NCBI GenBank assembly: GCA_900543555.1
Contig: UQRL01000033.1
Span: 1-27,058, forward strand
DNA: 27,058 bases
DNA from: an uncultured Oscillospiraceae bacterium
GTDB taxonomy: Bacteria > Bacillota > Clostridia > Oscillospirales > Acutalibacteraceae
Reading direction: 5' to 3'
Both the position numbers and the translations under genes were made by a program. The notes below the pieces were generated by a model that saw only the letters and a list, made by a program, of their open reading frames with translations, was not told the origin of the DNA and did no database searches. Shown one piece after another: positions 16,012-23,361 of this stretch (its first letter is position 1; each line of letters begins with the position of its first letter).

Positions 16012-16713
16012 ATGAAGGGACGGGTCCATTCCATCCAATCCCTGGGGGCGGTGGACGGCCCCGGGGTGCGGTATGTGGTGTTTTTGCAGGGCTGTCCCCT
16101 GCGCTGCGCCTACTGCCACAACCCGGACACCTGGGATTTCTCCGGGGGAGAGGAAAAGGAAGCCGCAGATTTGGCCCGGGAAATCTGCCGGTACAAGATG
16201 TACTTTGGGGACAAGGGCGGCGTCACTGTCTCCGGCGGGGAACCCCTGATGCAGCCCGCCTTTGTGGGGGAACTGTTCTCCCTGCTCCACGGGGAGGGCA
16301 TCCACACGGCGCTGGACACCTCCGGCGTGTGGGCCGACTGGAGCGGCGCCTGCCAGGTGCTGGATCACACGGATTTGGTTTTGGGCGACTTGAAATTCGC
16401 CACACCGGAGGAATACCGGCTCCACTGCAAGGCGGACATGGAAAAGCCCCTGGCCTTTTACCGGCTGGCGGAGGAGCGGGGCGTCCCCCTGTGGGTGCGG
16501 CACGTGGTGGTGCCGGGGCTTAACGACAGCCTGGAGGACATGGGGAAGATCAAGGCCCTGGCGGAGAGCTTTTCCAACCTGGAGAAAATCGAGTGGCTGC
16601 CCTTCCATAACCTATGCGTGGAGAAGTATCAAACCATGGGCATCCCCTTCCCCCTGGCGGGGACGGACAACATGGACGAGGAAGCGCTGCAAAGGCTGAT
16701 GGACAGCCTTTGA
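16012..16713 (+). CDS. pflA: Pyruvate formate-lyase activating enzyme
   Basis: A 233-residue radical SAM enzyme that places the glycyl radical on PflB. The iron-sulfur motif is CxxxCxxC at Cys28, Cys32 and Cys35 (GCPLRCAYCHNPDTW), and VDGPGVR just before it is typical for glycyl-radical activases. VSGGEPLMQ provides the SAM-binding GGE motif. There is no extra ferredoxin-like insert, so it belongs to the short PflA form rather than the longer activases of other glycyl-radical enzymes. It starts 3 bp after the pflB stop without a clear ribosome site, so translation is probably coupled to pflB. No terminator is evident immediately after it. Confidence 0.96.
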   Translation: MKGRVHSIQSLGAVDGPGVRYVVFLQGCPLRCAYCHNPDTWDFSGGEEKEAADLAREICRYKMYFGDKGGVTVSGGEPLMQPAFVGELFSLLHGEGIHTALDTSGVWADWSGACQVLDHTDLVLGDLKFATPEEYRLHCKADMEKPLAFYRLAEERGVPLWVRHVVVPGLNDSLEDMGKIKALAESFSNLEKIEWLPFHNLCVEKYQTMGIPFPLAGTDNMDEEALQRLMDSL

Positions 16714-16755
16714 CCGCGAAGCTGATTTTACAAAAAATGTGACAGGGGGCCAAAG

Positions 16756-17175
16756 ATGGATTTTATAAAAATCGGGGCTGAAGATTTTGAAGGCCTCATG
16801 GTCTTGCAAACGGCGTACAAAGCCGAAATTGGCGAAGCTGCGCCTACCAGCGCGGAGTTTGAGAGCTTGAAAGAAGCAATCGAAAAGGGGCAGATACATT
16901 TTTACGGGTGCAGATGTGATAACGCGCTGGTAGCGTGCTGTTCTATCTGCTATACATACTCGACTTTTCACTATGGCAAAGCGGGAGTATTTGAGGATTT
17001 TTACATCCAGCCAAAATACCGCCATCAGGGGATCGCGCGGAAGCTGGTTTCTTTTGTGTATGAGCAAAGCGGTGTGGGCTCCCTCACCGTTGGATGCGCT
17101 GACTGCGACCTGCCAATGTACCAGTCCCTGGGGTTTCGAATTCCGTTGGGGAACATGCTGGCCTTTGGAGAATAA
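16756..17175 (+). CDS. GNAT family N-acetyltransferase
   Basis: A 139-residue single-domain acetyltransferase with ATG 16756 behind AGGGGG. The acetyl-CoA loop is seen in VFEDFYIQPKYRHQGIARKL (residues 78-97, R/Q-x-x-G-x-A pattern), followed by a strand LTVGCADCDLPMYQSLGF, where the Tyr and GF are typical of the C-terminal part of the fold. The substrate is unknown. By eye its codons are AT-richer than pflB and the asparaginase gene on either side, which suggests recent arrival. It is 42 bp after pflA and before a terminator at 17319-17342, so it may be carried on the tail of the pfl transcript. Confidence 0.85.
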   Translation: MDFIKIGAEDFEGLMVLQTAYKAEIGEAAPTSAEFESLKEAIEKGQIHFYGCRCDNALVACCSICYTYSTFHYGKAGVFEDFYIQPKYRHQGIARKLVSFVYEQSGVGSLTVGCADCDLPMYQSLGFRIPLGNMLAFGE

Positions 17176-17312
17176 ATGGGGCGCGGAGCAGCGCTCCACA
17201 ACTGGAAACCAAGACACGAAACCCAGGGAAACAGCGGCCCCTGGCCGCGCCTTTCCCGACTGGCCCCCTGCGGGAACAAACGGCCCCCCCAAACCAGGGA
17301 TATAACCAACCC

Positions 17313-17342
17313 AAAAAGGCCCGGACACACCGGGCTTTTTTT
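17313..17342 (+). terminator. Intrinsic terminator between the GNAT and asparaginase genes
   Basis: GCCCGG-ACACA-CCGGGC followed by seven T, with five A before the stem. The stretch 17176-17312 has no gene I can support. Confidence 0.9.
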
Positions 17343-17356
17343 GCGCCTGTTTTCCC

Positions 17357-17385
17357 TTTCCTCCCAGGGAGATTTGGGGTATAAT
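17357..17385 (+). promoter_or_regulatory. Promoter of the asparaginase gene
   Basis: A perfect TATAAT at 17380-17385, with only a weak TTTCCT at the -35 position 17 bases upstream. It lies 28 bp before the chosen ATG. Confidence 0.55.
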
Positions 17386-17413
17386 AGCTCTAATACATTT
17401 GGAGAGTGAACCT

Positions 17414-18391
17414 ATGAAACATATTCTGCTCATCGCCACGGGGGGCACCATCGCCTCCCGGCACACTGCGGAGGGCCTGGCCCCTCGCATCACCCCGGAG
17501 GAGCTTTTAAGCTACGTCCCCGACGCGGCCTCCTTCTGCTCCATCGACACCGTGCAGCCCATCAACCTGGACAGCACCAACATCCGGCCGGAGCACTGGC
17601 TGCTGCTGGCCAATCTTATCGAGGAAAACTACCACCGCTACGACGGCTTTGTCATCTGCCACGGCACGGACACCCTGGCCTACACCGCCTCTGCCCTGTC
17701 CTATTTGATACAGCGCACATCCAAGCCCATTGTGCTCACCGGGGCACAGCGCTCCATTGACGAGGACACCACCGACGCCAAGGTGAACCTGCTGGACGCC
17801 CTGCGGTTCGCCTGCTCAGGGAAAAGCGGTGTGTGCATTGTGTTTGGCAGCCACGTCATCGCCGGGACAAGGGCCCGGAAGTCCCGGACAAAAAGCTACA
17901 ACGCCTTTACCAGCCTGAACTTCCCCGACCTGGCCAGCGTCCACGAAAGCCGGGTGGTGCGGTACATCCCCTACGAGCCCCAGGGGGAGCCGGTGTTCTA
18001 CCACAAGCTGAACACCCGGGTGTTCCTCTTAAAGCTGACCCCCGGCATGGACCCCGCCGCCTTTCCCGCCGCCGGGCAGCTGTGCGACGGGCTTATCATC
18101 GAAAGCTACGGCATGGGGGGCATCCCCGGCGTGTACCTGGAAGAGCTGGACAAGCTCATCCGCCAGGGGAAGACCGTCATCATGGCCACCCAGGTGCCCC
18201 AGGAGGGCAGCGACCTCTCCGTCTACCAGGTGGGAAAGCACGTGAAGGACCGCTACCACCTGCTGGAAACCTACGACATGACCCTGGAATCCACCGTCAC
18301 CAAGCTGATGTGGGCCATGGGCCAGTCCAGCGACCCCCAGGAAATCCGGAAGCTGTTCTGCGCCACCATCAACTACGACATGCTGTTTTAA
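17414..18391 (+). CDS. ansA: L-asparaginase, AnsA-like
   Basis: A 325-residue amidohydrolase converting asparagine to aspartate and ammonia. ATG 17414 has TTGGAGAG well spaced upstream; the in-frame TTG at 17399 lies within that site. Motifs: ATGGTIAS with nucleophile Thr12, HGTDT with Thr85-Asp86, and an RKSRTKSYNAF segment whose lysine (about residue 160) matches the catalytic Lys. There is no signal peptide, so it is cytoplasmic and of the type I (AnsA) rather than the periplasmic type II form. It has its own promoter and sits 26 bp before a lipoprotein gene; a functional link to that gene is not apparent. A Glu-tRNA(Gln) amidotransferase GatD-like role is unlikely since the N-terminal beta-barrel domain is missing. 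Confidence 0.9.
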   Translation: MKHILLIATGGTIASRHTAEGLAPRITPEELLSYVPDAASFCSIDTVQPINLDSTNIRPEHWLLLANLIEENYHRYDGFVICHGTDTLAYTASALSYLIQRTSKPIVLTGAQRSIDEDTTDAKVNLLDALRFACSGKSGVCIVFGSHVIAGTRARKSRTKSYNAFTSLNFPDLASVHESRVVRYIPYEPQGEPVFYHKLNTRVFLLKLTPGMDPAAFPAAGQLCDGLIIESYGMGGIPGVYLEELDKLIRQGKTVIMATQVPQEGSDLSVYQVGKHVKDRYHLLETYDMTLESTVTKLMWAMGQSSDPQEIRKLFCATINYDMLF

Positions 18392-18417
18392 CTCTCCCAC
18401 TCTAGAAAGGACCTATT

Positions 18418-19446
18418 ATGAAACGGATTTTGCCCTTTTTCTGCGCATTGGCGCTGCTTCTCACCGGCTGCACCGCCGTATCCACCACAGAGTCCGCCAG
18501 CCAGACCATCTCCCAGGTGGACAGCTCCTCCCAAGAAAGCGCCCTGGAAAGTGACCCCAGCAGCGCTTCTTCCCAGCTGGAAAGCGCCGGGGAGGTGTCC
18601 ATCACCGATTCCAATGGCAGCCAAATCGCCCTGAACACCCATTCCCCCCGTGTGGTGGCGGCCTACGGCTCCTTCGCAGAGGCCTGGCTGCTGGCCGGCG
18701 GGGAACTGGTGGGCGTCACCCAGGACGCCCTAGAGCAGCGGGACCTGGGCCTGCCGGAGGACATCGCCGTCGTTGGCACGGTAAAGGAGCCCAACGCCGA
18801 AGAGATCCTTGCCCTGGAGCCGGACCTGGTCATCTTGGCCAGCGACATCGCCGGCCAGACGGATATCCAAGACGTGCTGGAAAATGCCGGGCTTACCTGC
18901 GCCTACTTCCAGGTGGACACCTTTGAGGACTATGGCTTTATGATGGAGCAGTTCACAGCCGTCACCGGCCGGGAGGACCTGTATGAGGAGAACGTCACCC
19001 AGGTGGGCCAGCAGATCCAGGACGCCAGGGCGGCGGCCGCCCTCTCCAGCACCCGGCCCAGCGTGCTGCTGATCCGGGCCTTCTCTTCGGGCATCAAAGC
19101 CAAGACCGACGACGAGTTGGCGGGAGCTATTTTGAAGGACCTGGGGGCCCACAACATCGCCGATGACCACCCCTCCATGCTGGAGGACTTGAGCCTGGAG
19201 GAGGTCATTGCCGCGGACCCGGAGTACATCTTTGTCACCACTATGGGCGACGAGCAGAAAGCCCTGGACTACTTAAACGGCCTGATCGAGCAGAACCCCG
19301 CCTGGTCGGAACTTTCCGCCGTGAAGGAGGACCGCTACATTGTGCTGCCCAAGGACCTGTTCCACTACAAGCCCAACAACCGCTGGGGGGAGAGCTATCA
19401 GTACCTGGGGGAAATCCTTTATCCGGAGCTGTTCCATGAAGAGTAA
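18418..19446 (+). CDS. Substrate-binding lipoprotein of an iron/cobalamin-type ABC importer
   Basis: A 342-residue protein with ATG 18418 after AGAAAGGA. The signal peptide ends in a lipobox LLTGC with lipidated Cys18, then a Ser/Glu-rich tether to about residue 60. The rest is a class III (BtuF/FhuD/FepB-type) binding fold: an opening strand RVVAAYGSFAEAWLLAGG, AEEILALEPDLVI (the conserved segment of the first lobe), a connecting helix, and a second lobe with DLSLEEVIAADPEYIFV. Known ligands are siderophores, haem or cobalamin; this sequence does not decide. Its last 11 bases overlap the ATG of a FecCD permease, as usual in such operons, but that permease is broken and no ATPase gene follows, so this lipoprotein may lack a working transporter here. 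Confidence 0.9.
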   Translation: MKRILPFFCALALLLTGCTAVSTTESASQTISQVDSSSQESALESDPSSASSQLESAGEVSITDSNGSQIALNTHSPRVVAAYGSFAEAWLLAGGELVGVTQDALEQRDLGLPEDIAVVGTVKEPNAEEILALEPDLVILASDIAGQTDIQDVLENAGLTCAYFQVDTFEDYGFMMEQFTAVTGREDLYEENVTQVGQQIQDARAAAALSSTRPSVLLIRAFSSGIKAKTDDELAGAILKDLGAHNIADDHPSMLEDLSLEEVIAADPEYIFVTTMGDEQKALDYLNGLIEQNPAWSELSAVKEDRYIVLPKDLFHYKPNNRWGESYQYLGEILYPELFHEE

Positions 19447-19864
19447 GGCAGGGCTGGGGCTGCTGGGGCTGGGCGGGCTGGCGGTTCTCAGCGCGGCGCT
19501 GGGGGCTTCCATCGGTTCCACCCTCATCGACCTGCCCGCCGCTCTGGGAGAGCTGCTTCGGGGCCAGGCCGCCACCCCGGACGCCCGGATTCTCCTTCAC
19601 GTGCGGCTGCCCCGGGTGTGTGCCTCTCTGCTGTGCGGCGCTTCCCTCTCCGTCAGCGGCATGCTCATCCAGGCGGTGCTGTCCAACCCCCTGGCCTCCC
19701 CCAATGTAATTGGCGTCAACGCCGGGGCAGGGTTCTGCACCTTTCTGGCCATGGCGCTGGTCCCCGGTTCGGCGGGTGCGGGGCCTATTGGGGCCTTTTT
19801 CGGCGCGCTGGCAGCCACCCTGCTGGTCTATGCCGTGGCCGCCGGGGCCGGGGCGGGAGCAGGC
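19436..19864 (+). pseudogene. Truncated FecCD-type permease
   Basis: The ATG at 19436 has GGAG seven bases upstream and overlaps the lipoprotein stop. About 140 residues are clear FecCD: a first membrane helix, the family block VRLPRVCASLLCGASLSVSG, then MLIQAVLSNPLASPNVIGVNAGAGF, then membrane helices up to GALAATLLVYAVAA. The family is about 330-350 residues long with 10 helices, so more than half is missing. After about 19860 the frame changes character to Pro/Arg-rich residues with no membrane helix and runs to a stop at 20167. The remaining permease and the ATPase gene are absent. The import system is therefore broken at this place, or two unrelated pieces of sequence were joined. Confidence 0.8.
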
Positions 19865-20115
19865 CGTCCGCCGAGTCCGCCGCCAAAAAGCCCGCCGAGG
19901 AGGGCAGGCAGGCTCAGCCCCCCAGGCAGAAGCAAAAGGGGGAGCAGCAGCGTCCGCCTCGGCCGGAAAAGCAGCCCAAGGCGCCCGCCGCACCATCCCC
20001 GGCCTCCGATGGGACAGCGGCCCTTCCCACCGGTGAGAAAAAGCGCCCCCACCGCCGCCGCTACCGGGGCAAGCCCAAGGGCGACAGGCCCCAGGGCCCG
20101 AAACCGGAATCCTGA
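19865..20115 (+). pseudogene. C-terminal fragment of an unidentified basic, low-complexity protein
   Basis: In another frame than the permease, about 83 residues read as a convincing protein tail: SAESAAKKPAEEG, a Lys/Pro/Gln-rich middle, and KKRPHRRRYRGKPKG near a stop at 20113-20115. The basic tail looks like those of RNA-binding proteins such as helicases or ribonucleases, but I do not recognise the parent. A strong terminator follows 10 bp later, as expected for the natural end of a gene. There is no start codon or ribosome site of its own; its upstream part has been replaced by the FecCD fragment. Confidence 0.5.
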
Positions 20116-20125
20116 CCGGCATGAG

Positions 20126-20160
20126 ACGGGTGGGCGCTGTATGCGCCCGCCCGTTTGTTT
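20126..20160 (+). terminator. Intrinsic terminator after the basic-tail fragment
   Basis: A 12-bp GC stem (20126-20137 with 20143-20154, one G-T pair), loop TGTAT, then TTGTTT. It directly precedes the ribosome site of the acetyltransferase gene. Confidence 0.8.
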
Positions 20161-20173
20161 GAGGTGATTTGCT

Positions 20174-20725
20174 ATGACGGAATATCAGAAAATGCTGGGC
20201 GGCCAGCTCTACAACGCCCAGGACGGCGAGCTCCAGGCCATGCACCGGACGGCCATGGAGCTCTGCCACGCCCTCAACCAGCTCAACCCCAATCAGAAGG
20301 AGGAGGCCCGCGCCCTGCTGCGGCAGCTTCTGGGCCGGACCGGCGAACACTTCACCATCAAATCCACCTTCTGGTGCGACTACGGCCGGCACATCACCAT
20401 CGGCGAGAACTTCTTCTGCAACTACAACTGCGTGATGCTGGACTGCGCCCCCATCACCTTCGGCGACAACGTCATGGTGGCCCCCAACTGCGGCTTCTAC
20501 ACCGCCGCCCACCCCCTGGACCACACCCTCCGGGACGAGGAGCTGGAGTACGCCAAGCCCATCACCGTGGGGGACAGCGTTTGGATCGGCGGGGGCGTCA
20601 CCGTTCTGCCCGGCGTCACCATCGGCAGCCGCGCCGTCATCGGCGGGGGCAGCGTGGTGGTCCATGACATTCCCGAGGGGGTTGTGGCCGTCGGCAACCC
20701 CTGCCGTCCCATCCGCACCCTTTAA
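20174..20725 (+). CDS. Sugar O-acetyltransferase (maltose/galactoside acetyltransferase type)
   Basis: A 183-residue trimeric left-handed beta-helix enzyme moving acetyl from acetyl-CoA to sugar hydroxyls. ATG 20174 has GAGGTG upstream. The N-terminal helical part (MTEYQKMLGGQLYNAQDGEL) is the Maa/LacA/NodL start. Hexapeptide repeats run from about residue 60 to the end (ITIGENFFCNYNCVML, ITFGDNVMVAPNCGF, ITVGDSVWIGGGVTVLPGV). The catalytic His113 sits in TAAHPLD. The C-terminus VVAVGNPCRPIR is standard and the length is full. The gene stands alone between two terminator-like hairpins. Physiological acceptor sugars are unknown; a detoxifying role is usual for the family. Confidence 0.92.
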   Translation: MTEYQKMLGGQLYNAQDGELQAMHRTAMELCHALNQLNPNQKEEARALLRQLLGRTGEHFTIKSTFWCDYGRHITIGENFFCNYNCVMLDCAPITFGDNVMVAPNCGFYTAAHPLDHTLRDEELEYAKPITVGDSVWIGGGVTVLPGVTIGSRAVIGGGSVVVHDIPEGVVAVGNPCRPIRTL

Positions 20726-20771
20726 ATGCAAAAAAGGAGCTCCGCCTTGGGGCCCATACCGTAAGGAAGTT

Positions 20772-20808
20772 AACACCCGCCAAAAGAAGTTGCTTTTCGG
20801 CGGGTGTT
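20772..20808. terminator. Hairpin between the acetyltransferase and RibD-like genes
   Basis: AACACCCGCC (20772-20781) pairs with GGCGGGTGTT (20799-20808) and AAAAG pairs with CTTTT inside. There is no T run on the plus strand, so termination is likely but not certain. Confidence 0.55.
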
Positions 20809-20853
20809 GCCTTATATTAATTTCACCGACAACGCGGAGTTAGGAGAGATACA

Positions 20854-21534
20854 ATGGATAGACCGGTCACAACGCTATTTATGCTTATGTCTGTTGACGG
20901 AAAAATCAGCACAGGGGCAACAGATAATTTAGATTTAGACAGAGATCTCCCCAAAATTGCGGGCGTTCAAGAAGGACTGCACCAGTATTATGAGATAGAG
21001 CAGACAACCGATCTGTGGTCGCTCAATTCTGGGAGAGTACAGGAAAAGCTAGGCGTCAACTCCAAGGAAATGCCGAACAAGTTGCCTGTTTCCTTTGTAA
21101 TGATCGACAACCATCATTTGACCAAACAAGGTATTCGCTATTTTTGCGCCCGCTCAAAAGAATTTGTGCTGGTCACCTCCAACGCAGACCATCCAGCGTT
21201 TCAGATGGATGAGGACAACCTTCATATCATCTGTCAGAGCAAGTTGTCTTTAACTGACGCGCTTGCACAACTCAAGTCAGAATATGGCTGTCAAAGGATC
21301 ACCATACAAAGCGGCGGTACATTGAACGGGCTGTTTCTTCGGGAAAAACTGTTTGATTATATTGATATTGTGATCGCCCCTATTTTAGTCGGCGGTAAGG
21401 ATACATCCACACTGATCGACGGGAGGTCTTTGCTGTCAGAAAGTGAATTATCCCAATTAGGCGTGCTGAAATTGCAGGAATGTATGGTCTTGGAAAACTC
21501 GTATCTCAGATTGCGTTACCAGGTGATCCATTGA
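20854..21534 (+). CDS. RibD C-terminal/dihydrofolate-reductase-like protein
   Basis: A 226-residue protein with ATG 20854 after TAGGAGAG. It opens PVTTLFMLMSVDGKIS, the first strand and loop of the RibD reductase domain. Later blocks are CQRITIQSGGTLNGLFLREKL (the nucleotide-binding GG segment) and YIDIVIAPILVGGKDT, the family signature near the end. It probably reduces a small pteridine-, pyrimidine- or flavin-related substrate with NADPH. There is no deaminase domain and no other riboflavin gene nearby, so it is not the housekeeping RibD. Its base composition is clearly AT-richer than its neighbours, which points to transfer. It is convergent with the flavodoxin gene. Confidence 0.85.
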   Translation: MDRPVTTLFMLMSVDGKISTGATDNLDLDRDLPKIAGVQEGLHQYYEIEQTTDLWSLNSGRVQEKLGVNSKEMPNKLPVSFVMIDNHHLTKQGIRYFCARSKEFVLVTSNADHPAFQMDEDNLHIICQSKLSLTDALAQLKSEYGCQRITIQSGGTLNGLFLREKLFDYIDIVIAPILVGGKDTSTLIDGRSLLSESELSQLGVLKLQECMVLENSYLRLRYQVIH

Positions 21535-21603
21535 CAGCTTCCAGTTTACTGTTCTTTCCCACGAGTACTTTCCCCGAAAGTGTCATAGCGGGTTACATAC
21601 TAT

Positions 21604-21643
21604 AAAAAGGGCAAGACAGACCGTAATGGTTTGTCTTGCCCTT
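21604..21643 (-). terminator. Terminator of the flavodoxin gene
   Basis: The 12-bp arms 21607-21618 and 21632-21643 are perfect complements. On the minus strand the stem is followed by TTTTT. It sits between two convergent genes and may serve both. Confidence 0.85.
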
Positions 21644-21684
21644 AACTTCTTTATAAAGCCATGCCCTTATGGCGGAGCTCTTTT

Positions 21685-22191
21685 TTATTTGGCCAGCATA
21701 GCGGCTGCAAAGGCCCGCGCATCCGCCAGGTCCGTCCCGTCGGGGTGGGACAGGGCCTGGTCATAGGCCCGGAGCATGTTCTCCAGCCGGGCGTCGCCGG
21801 GCTTCTCCTTGAGCTGAGTCTCATACCGGGCCCGGACGGCAGGGGGCATCCGCCCCGGACAGAACCAGGTACCCAACACCTGATTTTCCTCCGGCACCTC
21901 CGCCCGGAACCGGTCGGAGAGAGAGGCAAAATACATCTCAGACAGTCCAAAACCCGCCGTGCCGAACAGGGCCACACGCTTCCCGTGGAGTCTCTGCAAA
22001 AACTCCTTTACCACCGGGGCACAGGTGCCCTTGTCCGTCCAGGAGCCCACAAAGATCAGCTCCGCCTCCCCCACGTCCCGGGACAGCGGGCCGAAGGCCA
22101 CAATCTCATGGCCCTGACATCCCTCGCGGATGGCCTGGGCAATCTGGGCGGTGTTGCCCGTCTCGCTGGCGTATACAATGGCAATTTTCAT
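21685..22191 (-). CDS. Flavodoxin-domain protein
   Basis: A 168-residue protein. ATG 22191 is chosen because GGAGG lies five bases before it; the ATG one codon upstream is too close. MKIAIVYASETGNTAQIAQAI carries the FMN phosphate loop (S/T-x-T-G-N-T, residues 9-14). FVGSWTDKGTCAPVVKEFL and KRVALFGTAGFG match the later FMN-contact regions of the flavodoxin fold. The C-terminal 50 residues (PEENQVLGTWFCPGRMPPAVRARYE and following) match a clostridial flavodoxin subgroup similar to BilS-type proteins. It carries electrons in the cytoplasm; the partner is unknown. It lies downstream of rnhA on the same strand, separated by a 280-bp stretch full of hairpins. Confidence 0.85.
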   Translation of the reverse strand: MKIAIVYASETGNTAQIAQAIREGCQGHEIVAFGPLSRDVGEAELIFVGSWTDKGTCAPVVKEFLQRLHGKRVALFGTAGFGLSEMYFASLSDRFRAEVPEENQVLGTWFCPGRMPPAVRARYETQLKEKPGDARLENMLRAYDQALSHPDGTDLADARAFAAAMLAK

Positions 22192-22224
22192 CATGTCCTC
22201 CTCTGAAAAACGGCGGGCGGCCAC

Positions 22225-22508
22225 GAGGGCCGTCCCTGCGGTGGCAATAACGCAATACGCTGTCCGGCGGGATTGATCCCCAACTGGCGGAAGCCCCGCT
22301 TTATTTGCTATGCAAAAGCATCGCAGAATTGGCCATGCGCCCGCTTACAGCGGCACGGCCATGGGATGACAGCGCGTGGGCCGGTACGGCCCACATGCAC
22401 AAACACTTCATGCGCCTGAGCCTTTGCACCGTTTCGTGGCGCGCCCTGTGCGCATGAAGTGTTATGTACGGCACGAGCGCCGCCCCGCTTTAGCGGGGCC
22501 CCAAGGGC
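22225..22508. repeat. Non-coding stretch with three inverted repeats
   Basis: No gene is apparent here. It holds three foldable units: GTGGGCC-GGTAC-GGCCCAC (22376-22394), a 14-bp perfect inverted repeat with a 34-base loop (22402-22415 with 22450-22463), and GCCCCGCT-TT-AGCGGGGC (22482-22499). The last is 10 bp after the rnhA stop and may help end that transcript. The promoter of the flavodoxin gene should lie in the upstream part of this stretch, but I cannot place it. Confidence 0.6.
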
Positions 22509-22946
22509 TTATTTATATTTTCTGCTCTCCGCAACCGCCAGCTCGTCACAGCGGTTATTATGGGGATTATCCGCGTGGCCCTTGACCCAGTGGAGACGGA
22601 CGGTGTGGCGCTCGCACAGCGCGAGAAGCCGCTCCCACAGGTCGGGGTTGAGGGCCGGCTTCTTGTCCGACTTGATCCACCCACGGGCCCTCCAGCCCTT
22701 GGCCCAGCCCTTCTGCAGGGCGTCAATGACGTACTTGGAGTCGGAGTAGAGCTCCACCTCACAGGGCTCCTTCAGCGCCTCCAGCGCCGTAATCACCCCG
22801 GTCAGCTCCATGCGGTTGTTGGTGGTGTGGGCCTCCCCGCCAGAGAGCTCCTTGCGGGACTCTCCGTATTGCAGGATAGCCCCCCACCCGCCGGGGCCGG
22901 GATTGCCCGAGCACGCCCCGTCGGTATAAATGGTAACTGTCTTCAT
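22509..22946 (-). CDS. rnhA: Ribonuclease HI
   Basis: A 145-residue enzyme that cuts the RNA strand of RNA-DNA hybrids. The catalytic carboxylates are all present: Asp9 ([12 protein letters not shown]), Glu47 ([10 protein letters not shown]), Asp69 (LYSDSKYV) and Asp134 (NRCDELA), plus the loop His124 (WVKGHADN). The basic handle [17 protein letters not shown] is also present, so it is the full bacterial type. ATG 22946 has AGGAG only four bases upstream. That AGGAG is joined to a stop-codon-like TAG which belonged to the upstream small membrane gene before the DUF559 unit was inserted. The frame is also open upstream into the DUF559 gene, so a fused product is possible in addition. Confidence 0.95.
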   Translation of the reverse strand: MKTVTIYTDGACSGNPGPGGWGAILQYGESRKELSGGEAHTTNNRMELTGVITALEALKEPCEVELYSDSKYVIDALQKGWAKGWRARGWIKSDKKPALNPDLWERLLALCERHTVRLHWVKGHADNPHNNRCDELAVAESRKYK

Positions 22947-23351
22947 AAATCTCCTATGGCCTTCCCCTGGGGGAAGGTGGCCCGCAGGGCCGGATGAGGG
23001 GAGCGCCGCCCTGACCTGCCGGTCAATGGCAGCGCACACACCTTCAAAATTTTGTTTGATTTCCAGGTTGGTAAAGCGCAGGACTCTTATTTTTTCAACC
23101 TCTTGCAAATAGGCTGTCCGAATCTTATCCTGCTCCGGACCATTCCCCTCATAATGCTGGGAGCCGTCCAATTCAATGGCTAATTTCGCTTTATGGCAAT
23201 AAAAATCTACAATATAGGGGCCAAATGGTTTTTGCCGGAGAAATTGGACCGGATAAGTCCGCAAAAAATCATACCACAAATGATTTTCCTCTTTTGTGGC
23301 GTTTTTGCGCAGTTCCTGGGCACGGGTAAGGGGCTTTTCCTTCTGTTCCAT
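22509..23351 (-). CDS. DUF559 (Vsr/PD-(D/E)XK-like) nuclease reading in frame into RNase HI
   Basis: ATG 23351 opens a frame whose first 115 or so residues are a DUF559 endonuclease: [20 protein letters not shown], then [21 protein letters not shown] with Asp49, Glu60, Asp62 and His66, which fit the catalytic core of Vsr-like nucleases, and a C-terminal helix. There is no stop codon. Residues of about 117-132 are translated from the inverted repeat ([16 protein letters not shown]), and the frame enters rnhA at residue 136, giving a 280-residue fused frame. A GAGGGG at the inner edge of the other repeat, 12 bases before the ATG, may be its ribosome site. The family includes nucleases of mobile elements and restriction systems, but its true substrate is unknown. 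Whether the fused protein is made cannot be told from sequence. Confidence 0.75.
   Translation of the reverse strand: MEQKEKPLTRAQELRKNATKEENHLWYDFLRTYPVQFLRQKPFGPYIVDFYCHKAKLAIELDGSQHYEGNGPEQDKIRTAYLQEVEKIRVLRFTNLEIKQNFEGVCAAIDRQVRAALPSSGPAGHLPPGEGHRRFMKTVTIYTDGACSGNPGPGGWGAILQYGESRKELSGGEAHTTNNRMELTGVITALEALKEPCEVELYSDSKYVIDALQKGWAKGWRARGWIKSDKKPALNPDLWERLLALCERHTVRLHWVKGHADNPHNNRCDELAVAESRKYK
22958..23002 (-). repeat. Left terminal repeat of the DUF559 unit
   Basis: A two-hairpin repeat, with an 8-bp outer stem at 22960-22977 and the inner stem GGCCC-GCA-GGGCC at 22979-22991, ending in CGGATGAGGGGA. In the DUF559 frame it is translated as part of a 16-residue linker. Confidence 0.85.
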
Positions 23352-23361
23352 ATTCGTACTA

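Noticed and set aside
17176..17312. Possible small gene after the GNAT gene
   Set aside because: Open frames here lack ribosome sites and family likeness; only the terminator at 17313-17342 and the promoter after it are supported.
3549..23351. Dam methylase and DUF559 nuclease as a restriction-modification pair
   Set aside because: They lie about 19 kb apart in different contexts (ICE-type cargo and a repeat-bounded unit), with no shared operon.
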